A DNA stretch of 44,018 nt from Gp13-AA77 sp036521995 (lineage in GTDB: Bacteria; Acidobacteriota; Terriglobia; UBA7540), in assembly GCA_036521995.1 (NCBI GenBank), contig DATDGR010000324.1:1-44018 (forward strand). Direction: 5' to 3'. A program made the translations under genes and the position numbers. The notes under the pieces are model-generated. The model made no database searches and was not told the DNA's origin. It saw only the letters and a list, made by a program, of their open reading frames with translations. Positions within the stretch are counted from its first letter, which is position 1. Every line of letters begins with the position of its first letter. Positions 1 to 5,674 of this stretch are shown here, piece after piece.

Positions 1-287
1 ATATTCATAAAGGCGCTCATCTTATTCGGGTCGGGGACGCTGAGTGTTACCGACGGCTTTTCGGGGGTCGGCCCGCCCCCGACGTTGACAATCAGCCACA
101 TATTCGCGATCTGAATGTACCCAGGCGCGCCCTTGCTGTCACCTCCGCTCAGAATGCGGCCGCCGAAGACCGTTTCGTAGAAGCGAGTCGATCGGTCGAT
201 GTCGGCGACAGTGAGAAAATACGCGACGGTGAACCCGTCCCGCGGCGGCATCTCATAGGTCTTCTGTCGGATTTGTACGCTGTTCAT
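1..287 (-). CDS. VOC family (glyoxalase/bleomycin-resistance fold) protein, 3' part cut off by window edge
   Basis: The reading frame starts with ATG at 287 and runs off the left edge; about 95 residues are visible, beginning MNSVQIRQKTYEMPPRDG. A GGAG Shine-Dalgarno lies 6 nt before the ATG. The visible part contains the first VOC half, including FLTVADIDRSTRFYETVFGG and the strand ending VNVGGGPTPEKP. VOC proteins are metal-dependent lyases, isomerases, dioxygenases or binding proteins; no substrate can be assigned here. It lies 41 nt downstream of the MBL-fold gene on the same strand, so it is probably the last visible gene of that operon. Its DNA is a close duplicate of the 3' part of the fusion gene at 1215-2351. 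Here the VOC protein is free-standing, whereas there it is fused to a DJ-1 domain. Confidence 0.85.
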   Translation of the reverse strand, partial: MNSVQIRQKTYEMPPRDGFTVAYFLTVADIDRSTRFYETVFGGRILSGGDSKGAPGYIQIANMWLIVNVGGGPTPEKPSVTLSVPDPNKMSAFMN

Positions 288-303
288 TGACGACTCCGAA
301 TCC
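1..303. repeat. Direct repeat, copy 1 (standalone VOC gene, includes its ribosome-binding site)
   Basis: This stretch aligns almost without gaps with 1378-1680 (offset 1377). The homology runs past the ATG into the Shine-Dalgarno: TCGGAGTCGTCAATGAAC here against TCGGAGCCGTCAATAAAC in copy 2 (minus-strand reading). Differences are scattered substitutions, which is what an old tandem gene duplication looks like. The repeat continues beyond the left window edge. Confidence 0.85.
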
Positions 304-328
304 GATCCTACGCGAGCGAGCGTTCACA

Positions 329-1183
329 TCAGCCGCTCGGGAATCCGAACATCAACCACGACTGGTTGGCTACCCAGTGGGGGTAAAGCTCGGTCATCTG
401 GTTGAACAGCTCTTCGTCGGACGCCGCGGTCTGCTGCAGCCGGTCAAAGTCCAGCAGGTAGCGCTTAGTGTCCTGGATCGCCGACGGTGAGTCGGGCGCC
501 CCAGGCTTCCTGTGACCGGCAACAACAATCGCTGGCTTCAGCGCTGCCAACCGGTCCAGCGCCGCGACCCAGTTCTTCCGGCTCTCGGGTGTGGTGTCGC
601 CGACGTACATGTGGCACTGGTTGTACACCACATCGCCAGCGACGACCAGGTCGATCGATGGAACGTATAGAGACGTCGTATTGGGACTATCGGTGTGGCC
701 CTGCTCGATGATGCGCAATTCCTGGCCTTCGAGAGTGAACGTGTCGTGCTCATAGGGCTGAGGTGGAACCAATTTAGTGGCCACTTGCCCGGGAAACAAC
801 CGGCGGGCTAACCGCTCCACTGGGGGAGTGAAAGACATCTGCATGGCGTTCACCGTCTTGGGCGTTGCGATCGCCCGAGCGCTCGGGAAACGGTCGAGCA
901 GAATGCTCAGACCGTAGAAGTGATCGAAATGGGCGTGCGTTATATAGATGGTCTCCAGGTTGCGGTTGTGCAGCGCGACCCAATCCGCGAGAGCCTCGGC
1001 CTCAGCCACCGTCGTCATTGCGTCTACCAGCACCGCGTCATACTCGCCGAAGATTAAAGTCGACGTCATTGGGTCAAAGCCGAGCGCCTCGCCGAAGGGC
1101 TTTGGCCGCTCGCCTACCATGGTCTTTCCCGGCGCGGTAAAGACGTTGACGCCAAGCGTATTCGACGTGATGGGGGTGGTCAT
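329..1183 (-). CDS. MBL-fold (metallo-beta-lactamase superfamily) hydrolase
   Basis: A 284-residue protein starting at the ATG at 1183, preceded by TAAGGAGACC (AAGGAG at good spacing). The open frame extends further upstream, but only across the 3' end of the neighbouring fusion gene, so that part is rejected. The superfamily metal-binding motif HxHxDH is present as HAHFDH (residues 83-88), followed by GHTDSPNTT, VVAGDVVYN with the bridging Asp, and a late AGHRKPG His. Such proteins are dinuclear-metal hydrolases; glyoxalase II, lactonases and alkylsulfatases share the fold, and the exact substrate cannot be read from sequence. No signal peptide is seen, so it is probably cytoplasmic. It starts 31 nt after the DJ-1/VOC fusion stop, suggesting co-transcription with both VOC genes. 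Confidence 0.85.
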   Translation of the reverse strand: MTTPITSNTLGVNVFTAPGKTMVGERPKPFGEALGFDPMTSTLIFGEYDAVLVDAMTTVAEAEALADWVALHNRNLETIYITHAHFDHFYGLSILLDRFPSARAIATPKTVNAMQMSFTPPVERLARRLFPGQVATKLVPPQPYEHDTFTLEGQELRIIEQGHTDSPNTTSLYVPSIDLVVAGDVVYNQCHMYVGDTTPESRKNWVAALDRLAALKPAIVVAGHRKPGAPDSPSAIQDTKRYLLDFDRLQQTAASDEELFNQMTELYPHWVANQSWLMFGFPSG

Positions 1184-1214
1184 GCGCGTGGTCTCCTTAA
1201 GTCCCGGCCGGGCG

Positions 1215-2351
1215 TTAACCGTACTTGAGGGCGGTACTCTGTCCGACCTCGATAATATAACCGTCAGGATCGCGGATGTAGCAGCGCGTCTCGCCGTACT
1301 TGGGGATCGGCTCGGTGATGAACTCGGCTCCTCGACTTTTCCATAATTTATAGCACGCTTGAATATCCGCAACGCGGATATTCATAAACCCGTTGATCTT
1401 ATCCGGGTCGGGGACGCTAAGCGTTACCGTCGGCTTGTCGGGAGTCGGCCCGCCGCCGACGTTGACCAGGAGCCACGTATTCTCGATCTGAATGTACCCG
1501 GGCGCGCCCTTGCTGTCGCCTCTGCTCAGAGCGCGGCCGCCGAAGACCGTTTCATAGAAGCGAACCGATCGGTCGATGTCGGCGACGGTGAGAAAATGTG
1601 CGATGCTGATTCCGTCCCGCGGGGGCATCTCATAGCTCTTCTGTTCGACCTGTACGCTGTTTATTGACGGCTCCGATACAGTCATGAGTTTCAGAATCGC
1701 CTGAGCTGCCGAGGTCGACGACGCAGGATTCTGGCCGGTAATGAGACGGCCGTCAGTGACGGAAAAAGGCTGCCAGTTCGCCTTCTTCTCGAATGTGGCG
1801 CCGAGCCGCAGCAATTCATCTTCGACCAGGAACGGCACAACTTTCGTGAGCTGCATCACCTCTTCCTCGCCATTCGTGAAACCGGCGACGTGTTTTCCTT
1901 TCACCAGCGGAGCCCCCTGGTAGGTAACGTGGCGAAGCACGCCTGGCGAATGGCACACCAATGCGATTGGCTTGCCGGAATTGTAGAAGGCCTCCAGAAG
2001 GGCGATCGACGTAGGGCTCTCCGCGAGATCCCACATCGGGCCGTGCCCACCGGGATAGAAAACGGTCTCGAAGTCTTCCGCCTTCACCTCCGCAAGTTTG
2101 ACCGTGTTGGCAAGAGCCTCTTGCGCCGCCGCGTCCTTCTTGAACCGCGCCATCGCCGGCGTTTGATTTTCGGGCAGATCGCTTTTCGGATCGAGCGGAG
2201 GCTGCCCGCCTTTAGGAGAGGCGAGCGTAAGCTCAATGCCGGCATCCCTGAATACGAAATAGGGCGCCGCGAATTCCTCAAGCCAGAAACCAGTCGGGCG
2301 GCCCGTGTTCCCCAGTTGGTTGTGCGATGTCAGGACCATCAGTATTTTCAT
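1215..2351 (-). CDS. DJ-1/PfpI (Hsp31/glyoxalase III-like) domain fused to a C-terminal VOC domain
   Basis: A 378-residue protein with a good Shine-Dalgarno (CAGGAG, 6 nt before ATG). Residues 1-222 are a DJ-1/PfpI protein of the Hsp31 type: Glu25 in TGFWLEE, the nucleophile elbow LVCHSPGVL with Cys133-His134, and the late SVTDGRLITGQNPAS. In yeast Hsp31 and related proteins this set performs glutathione-independent glyoxalase III chemistry or chaperone/deglycase work. Residues about 247-373 are a complete VOC domain. The joint (KLMTVSEPSINSVQ) corresponds to the ribosome-binding site and start codon of the duplicated standalone VOC gene at 1-287; ATG has become ATA (Ile230). The neighbours are an MBL-fold hydrolase and another VOC protein, so three folds used in glyoxalase chemistry sit in one operon. 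A role in reactive-aldehyde detoxification is an inference. Confidence 0.88.
   Translation of the reverse strand: MKILMVLTSHNQLGNTGRPTGFWLEEFAAPYFVFRDAGIELTLASPKGGQPPLDPKSDLPENQTPAMARFKKDAAAQEALANTVKLAEVKAEDFETVFYPGGHGPMWDLAESPTSIALLEAFYNSGKPIALVCHSPGVLRHVTYQGAPLVKGKHVAGFTNGEEEVMQLTKVVPFLVEDELLRLGATFEKKANWQPFSVTDGRLITGQNPASSTSAAQAILKLMTVSEPSINSVQVEQKSYEMPPRDGISIAHFLTVADIDRSVRFYETVFGGRALSRGDSKGAPGYIQIENTWLLVNVGGGPTPDKPTVTLSVPDPDKINGFMNIRVADIQACYKLWKSRGAEFITEPIPKYGETRCYIRDPDGYIIEVGQSTALKYG
1378..1680. repeat. Direct repeat, copy 2 (VOC part of the fusion gene)
   Basis: Second copy of the repeat at 1-303. The region equivalent to the Shine-Dalgarno of copy 1 (GGAG) is kept but is translated as part of the linker. 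The codon equivalent to the start ATG reads ATA. This copy carries the complete VOC domain, ending at the stop at 1215. Confidence 0.85.
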
Positions 2352-2512
2352 ATTGTTCTCCTGTATTCTTCGCGACGCGCATCCCGATTGAATCGGGCGC
2401 CATGATACCAGTAGCGTCGAGCATGAGTCGGATCGTGAGCAAAAAGAGTTCAGGATAGCACAGGCGTTCCCGGTGAAACGTTACGAAGGGATGGCTCCAA
2501 TCCCAGGGCGCC

Positions 2513-2565
2513 GGTGCGGGCGGAGGGACTTGAACCCTCACGGACCTTGCGGTCCAACGGATTTT
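2513..2565 (-). tRNA. 3' exon of tRNA-Leu(UAA); no adjacent 5' half seen
   Basis: On the minus strand the segment starts AAAATCCGTTGGACC: anticodon positions 35-36, A37, A38, then the anticodon 3' stem. A long variable arm (GGACCGCAAGGTCC) typical of class II tRNAs follows. Next come the T arm GAGGG-TTCAAGT-CCCTC, the acceptor strand CGCCCGC, discriminator A73 (2515) and an encoded CC without the final A. The class II arm, A73 and the split after the first anticodon base all match tRNA-Leu(UAA) genes interrupted by group I introns. The 5' half, with D arm and matching acceptor GCGGGCG, should lie at higher coordinates after the intron but is not recognisable. The gene therefore appears broken, or its 5' half is elsewhere. 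Confidence 0.8.
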
Positions 2566-2737
2566 CTTGCCACTACGGCTTTCGCCCCCGCTTGATTGCA
2601 GCAAGGTTTGGGGTCTGGACTATCCCTTCGCCTTGCCCCAAATCAGTTTCGGGATTAGGCGCTGCCCGTCTAGTCTCTACACCTTCCCAACCGGAACGCT
2701 GATTGCTCCGGCAGGGCTTGGCTCGGGATCGCCATGT
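2566..2737 (-). ncRNA. 3' half of a group I intron (IC3-like, tRNA-Leu type), truncated at its 5' side
   Basis: Reading the minus strand towards the 3' exon, the core elements appear in the order known for bacterial tRNA introns. The P5/P4 3' strands come first (CATGGCGATCCCGAGCCAAG). A P6 stem with CCGGA/TCCGG follows, then the conserved P6-P3-P7 block AGGTGTAGAGACTAGACGG (about 2669-2687) and a P8 region. The P7 3' strand GGGATAGTCCAGA (about 2614-2626) pairs ACTA with TAGT. A P9 hairpin GGGGGCGAAAGCCGT has a GAAA tetraloop. The terminal G is at 2566, immediately before the 3' exon. The block matches my recollection of the Azoarcus tRNA-Ile and cyanobacterial tRNA-Leu introns. The partner strands for P1, P3 and P4, and the A-rich J4/5, are not found upstream. 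Self-splicing from this fragment alone is therefore not expected. Confidence 0.8.
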
Positions 2738-2758
2738 CAGAGGGCGGGTCAGGCTGGC

Positions 2759-2889
2759 GCAGACCTTCAGGTCTGCTGCCCTTGCTACCGGCGGTACGGG
2801 CCTAAGACAACCAAGAGCCGAGCCGGCGACACTGGGCTGGACACGAAGGGCCGTGGACCTGGAAAGAGAGATCCACGCTACGCCCGCTC
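2759..2889. repeat. REP-like palindromic intergenic element (copy A)
   Basis: The element begins with a perfect hairpin GCAGACC-TTCA-GGTCTGC (2759-2776). It ends with a second imperfect hairpin pairing GTGGA with TCCAC, followed by GCTACGC. The segment from 2811 (CAAGAGCCGAGCC) to 2889 aligns with 5516-5583. It lies exactly where the 5' half of the tRNA-Leu intron should be and abuts the stop of the VOC gene at 2891. It has no coding potential that I recognise. Confidence 0.5.
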
Positions 2890-2890
2890 T

Positions 2891-3334
2891 TCAGCGGACC
2901 GCTATCCTCGCGCCCCATTCCTCAGGGCTCACGTCTCGAGCGTGCCGTGAGAAGAGCCAGTGATGTCCTTCAAGATCTTCCACTCCGTACTGCCGTTCGC
3001 CGTATTCAGTCTCGTGCAGATCCTCCACGATCTTGGCTCCTGCTAACTTCGCTCTTTGAAAGTGAGCGTCAACGTCTTCGACGAAGACTGTGAGGCTCTG
3101 AGTTTGGTGCCCGACCTGCGCGGGGCTGGCGCACCCTGGCCTCGCGCTATTGAGCATGATCCAGGCATCTCCGAGATGCATCTGCGCGCCGTCGACCCTG
3201 CCGCCTGATTCGCCGTAACGGTAATGCTCGGTAAAACCGAATGCTTTCGTCAGCCAAACGAGCGCATCGGCAACATTGTGATACGTGATGTGCGGCAGTA
3301 CGATATCCGTCGGCACTGAGCGATTTTTCAGCAT
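2891..3334 (-). CDS. VOC family protein
   Basis: A 147-residue single-domain VOC protein (PhnB/bleomycin-resistance-like subgroup). It shows LPHITYHNVADALVWLTKAF at the N terminus, a central MHLGDAWIML strand, the second-half SLTVFVEDVDAHFQRAKLAG, and a GERQYGVEDLEGHHWLF ending. The last piece is the usual second metal-ligand/turn region of these proteins. No signal peptide is present, so it is cytoplasmic. It is divergent from the serine hydrolase at 3636 and has no same-strand partner close by. The function is unknown; PhnB-like VOC proteins are often annotated only by fold. The ATG lies a few bases downstream of an AT-rich stretch (ATAATACAATAC), so the transcript may have a very short leader. 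Confidence 0.82.
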   Translation of the reverse strand: MLKNRSVPTDIVLPHITYHNVADALVWLTKAFGFTEHYRYGESGGRVDGAQMHLGDAWIMLNSARPGCASPAQVGHQTQSLTVFVEDVDAHFQRAKLAGAKIVEDLHETEYGERQYGVEDLEGHHWLFSRHARDVSPEEWGARIAVR

Positions 3335-3635
3335 CGTCGTATTGTATTATGAGCGAGACAAACGCCGGGCCGCGCCGTTCGGTTGCGGGCAGTGACGATT
3401 GCTTGTGCAAACGCACGCGGTCAATAGCCGGCCCGCGCCGCTTCCCCTGTGCGGTGGCACCCAAGCCGGCGAAATCGTCGGAGTCACGTCTCAGCGTGCT
3501 CCTCCATGCCGCAAATCCACGGTCACGAACATATATAATAGCGGTCATGAAGGGGACGGCGTGACTTCACGCGCGATCCACCTACCGCCGGTGCCGAGGC
3601 AACAAGAGCCAAGCCGTCGGGGGGAGGGGCTGAAC
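3335..3635. other. Intergenic region between divergent VOC and serine hydrolase genes
   Basis: This 301-bp stretch holds the promoters of both flanking genes. A TATAAT hexamer at 3534-3539 (plus strand) is the clearest -10 candidate for the serine hydrolase; no convincing -35 lies 17 nt before it. The open frame that crosses this region in the serine-hydrolase phase looks non-coding: its composition is irregular and there is no ribosome-binding site. Confidence 0.4.
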
Positions 3636-4841
3636 ATGAGCGCCGCAGGTCTTTCGAAGTCGCGGCTCGAGCGCATGCATCAGGTGTTGTCGGGATACGT
3701 CGAACGAAAAGATCTGCCTGGGCTCGTTGCGCTCGTCAGTCATCATGACGACGTTCAGGTGGAGACGCTGGGCACCCTGTCGGTCGGCCATCCCGCGCCC
3801 ATGAAGCGCGACACGATCTTTCGCATCGCTTCGCTCACGAAGCCGATCACTGCGGTTGCGGCCATGATTCTGGTGGAGGAATGCAAGCTACGGCTCGACG
3901 AATCGATCGAGGCATGGCTGCCGGAACTTGCCAATCGTCGCGTTCTGAAGTCCATGTCCTCGCCGCCCGATGACACGCTGCCTGCGCTGCGTGCGATCAC
4001 CGTTCGCGACCTGCTGGCGTTCCGCATGGGCTTCGGCAGTGTGATGGCGATGCCGGATACGTATCCGATTCAGAAGTTGATCCGTGAATATCGGATTGGT
4101 GGCGACGGCCCGCCACTGCCTGCGCAAGCGCCTGGTACGGAAGAATGGTTGCAGAAGCTCGGTTCGCTCCCTTGGATGGCGCAACCGGGCGAGCGGTGGA
4201 TGTATCACGTGAGCGCCGATGTGCTCGGGGTCTTGATCGCGCGAGTGTCGGGACAATCGCTCGGCACGTTCATGCGCGAGCGCATCTTCGATCCGCTCGG
4301 AATGAAAGACACGGCATTCCACGTGCCTTCCGGAAAAATCGAGCGCTTGCCTGCGTGCTACTTCTTCAACCGTCAGACGGATGCGCTGGATTTGTTTGAC
4401 GACGTGGCGAACAGCGCATGGCGAGCTGAGCCGCCGTTCGAATCGGGCGGAGGCGGGCTGGTCTCGACCATCGATGACTATTTTGCCTTCAGCCGCCTGA
4501 TGCTGAACAAAGGCCGGCACGGTCGCGAGCAAGTTCTTTCACGCGCCGCCGTGGAGCTGATGACTTCTGATCAACTCACGCCGGAGCAACGCGCACGCGC
4601 CGAAATCTTTTTCGGTGCACATCGCAGCTGGGGCTTCGGAACGGCGGTGGACATTCAGCGCAACGAAATCTTCCGCACCCCAGGCCGATTCGGCTGGGAC
4701 GGCGGCTTCGGCACGTCGGCCTACACCGATCCCGCAGAGGGAATGATCGGCATCCTTTTCACGCAGCGCATGATGGATTCGCCGGAACCGCCGAAGGTAT
4801 TCACCGATTTCTGGACGCTGGCTTATGGAGCAATGGAATAG
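3636..4841 (+). CDS. Serine hydrolase, class C beta-lactamase / penicillin-binding-protein-like
   Basis: A 401-residue protein. I chose the ATG at 3636 because GGGGAGGGG precedes it and homology starts here; the open frame continues upstream to 3399 without signals. The active-site motif SxxK is present as Ser66-Leu-Thr-Lys69 in FRIASLTKP. The second motif is Tyr190-His-Val-Ser (YxS), and a GWDGGFGT stretch at 353-360 stands at the KTG-like strand. This family (Pfam Beta-lactamase, EstB/AmpC-like) includes esterases, D-aminopeptidases and DD-peptidases; true beta-lactamase activity is not implied. No signal peptide is evident, which favours a cytoplasmic esterase-type enzyme. It is a single gene flanked by VOC genes. 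The stop codon lies in the first unit of a 20-bp tandem duplication. Confidence 0.88.
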   Translation: MSAAGLSKSRLERMHQVLSGYVERKDLPGLVALVSHHDDVQVETLGTLSVGHPAPMKRDTIFRIASLTKPITAVAAMILVEECKLRLDESIEAWLPELANRRVLKSMSSPPDDTLPALRAITVRDLLAFRMGFGSVMAMPDTYPIQKLIREYRIGGDGPPLPAQAPGTEEWLQKLGSLPWMAQPGERWMYHVSADVLGVLIARVSGQSLGTFMRERIFDPLGMKDTAFHVPSGKIERLPACYFFNRQTDALDLFDDVANSAWRAEPPFESGGGGLVSTIDDYFAFSRLMLNKGRHGREQVLSRAAVELMTSDQLTPEQRARAEIFFGAHRSWGFGTAVDIQRNEIFRTPGRFGWDGGFGTSAYTDPAEGMIGILFTQRMMDSPEPPKVFTDFWTLAYGAME

Positions 4842-4864
4842 CAAATGGAGTAATGGAATAGCAA
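4825..4864 (+). repeat. 20-bp tandem duplication across the serine hydrolase stop codon
   Basis: Unit 1 (4825-4844) is ATGGAGCAATGGAATAGCAA and unit 2 (4845-4864) differs by one base. The first unit encodes the last residues and the TAG stop; the second is untranslated. It is a recent-looking slippage duplication without apparent effect on the protein. Confidence 0.85.
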
Positions 4865-5004
4865 GCTGCGCTTGGTCGCAGATTGACCGGCCGTTTCTCG
4901 TTGAAGTATTGTTGATTCCCGGACCCAGCCGTTTTTCGGAGCGGTGCGTGATGGATTGGTTTCGCCGAATTCAGCTCGAATACTCACATCAGTAAAGGAG
5001 TGTT

Positions 5005-5475
5005 ATGTCAAAAAAAATCGATCCGCTCAATAAGAAGGTGTATGGTTCGATCACGACAATTCTGACGGTGACTGACGTGAAAGCGGCAGCAGCCTTCTAT
5101 CAAAAGGCATTCGGCTTTGCTAAGCGGGGAATCATGAGTGGCCCGGACGGCAAGGCGATACATGCCGAGCTGACGCTCCGGGGTACGACACTAATGTTGG
5201 GGCCGGAAGTTGCGCAGATGGGTTCCCGCAGTGCGAAAACCATCGGCGCTTCGCCGGCGAGTTTGTATCTGCTGACAGAGAACGCAGACAAGGTGGTTGC
5301 AAAGGCCGTAAAGCTCGGGGCCGCGCCCAAGGGGCCCGTGATCGATATGTTTTGGGGCGACCGCTGTGGCACGGTTGTCGATCCCGAGGGTTACACTTGG
5401 ATGGTTGCCACCCACACTGCAGAACTCACGCCTCAGGAAATGAAAAAGAAGATGAAGGAGCAGATGCCCAGCTAA
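5005..5475 (+). CDS. VOC family protein, PhnB/YerK-like
   Basis: A 156-residue protein with a strong Shine-Dalgarno (AAAGGAG, 5 nt before ATG). N-terminal VOC half: TTILTVTDVKAAAAFYQKAF with HAELTLRGTTLMLGPE. C-terminal half: SLYLLTENADKVVAKAVKLG, WGDRCGTVVDPEGYTWMVAT. It ends with ELTPQEMKKKMKEQ, the tail usual in PhnB-like VOC proteins. The family is cytoplasmic and of mostly unknown substrate. The gene stands alone, 163 nt after the serine hydrolase. It is the fourth VOC domain within 5.5 kb. Confidence 0.87.
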   Translation: MSKKIDPLNKKVYGSITTILTVTDVKAAAAFYQKAFGFAKRGIMSGPDGKAIHAELTLRGTTLMLGPEVAQMGSRSAKTIGASPASLYLLTENADKVVAKAVKLGAAPKGPVIDMFWGDRCGTVVDPEGYTWMVATHTAELTPQEMKKKMKEQMPS

Positions 5476-5515
5476 TCGGCTCCCAGTCAATCGGGGTAGA
5501 CGTGGTGCAGAGGCC

Positions 5516-5583
5516 ACAAAGAGCCGGGCAACCCTGGGCGGACGCCAAGAGCCGCGACCCATAGATCGGATCCGCGCCACTCT
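5516..5583. repeat. Dispersed intergenic element (copy B of the 2811-2889 sequence)
   Basis: CAAAGAGCCGGG at 5517 through GGATCCGCGCCACTC aligns with CAAGAGCCGAGCC through GATCCACGCTACGCCCGCTC of copy A. Shared blocks in the same order include CTGGGC-GGAC, AAG-GCCG and AGA-GATCC-CGC. Like copy A it lies just after a VOC gene stop codon. Copy B lacks the perfect GCAGACC hairpin of copy A. Confidence 0.4.
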
Positions 5584-5674
5584 TGCTCCATCTTCCGCTT
5601 CATGAATCCGGCTGGAGACTGACGCCTACGCGTCCAGGGTCTGTTTCTACGCTTCCCGTCGCGCGAAAATACCA

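Noticed and set aside
2278..2604. Minus-strand open frame of 108 codons containing RVQVPPPAP
   Set aside because: The motif is the translation of a tRNA T arm and acceptor stem; the frame runs through the tRNA-Leu 3' exon and into the DJ-1 gene and has no ribosome-binding site.
2810..2830. GGCTCGG on the minus strand as the missing P4 strand of the intron
   Set aside because: It can pair with CCGAGCC, but the essential A-rich J4/5 (AAACC) is not next to it and no P3 partner exists upstream.
2866..2888. GCGGGCG on the minus strand (complement at 2881-2887) as the missing 5' acceptor strand of the tRNA-Leu
   Set aside because: It matches the 3' acceptor CGCCCGC, but no D arm follows, and the sequence after it is part of the palindromic repeat (GCGTAGCGTGGATC). 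Probably a chance match.
3399..3635. N-terminal extension of the serine hydrolase
   Set aside because: The stretch has no family similarity and includes the intergenic promoter region; ATG 3636 has a strong Shine-Dalgarno.
3636..4841. Annotation of the serine hydrolase as a true beta-lactamase resistance gene
   Set aside because: SxxK and YxS are shared by esterases and peptidases of the family, no signal peptide is seen and nothing in the context suggests resistance.
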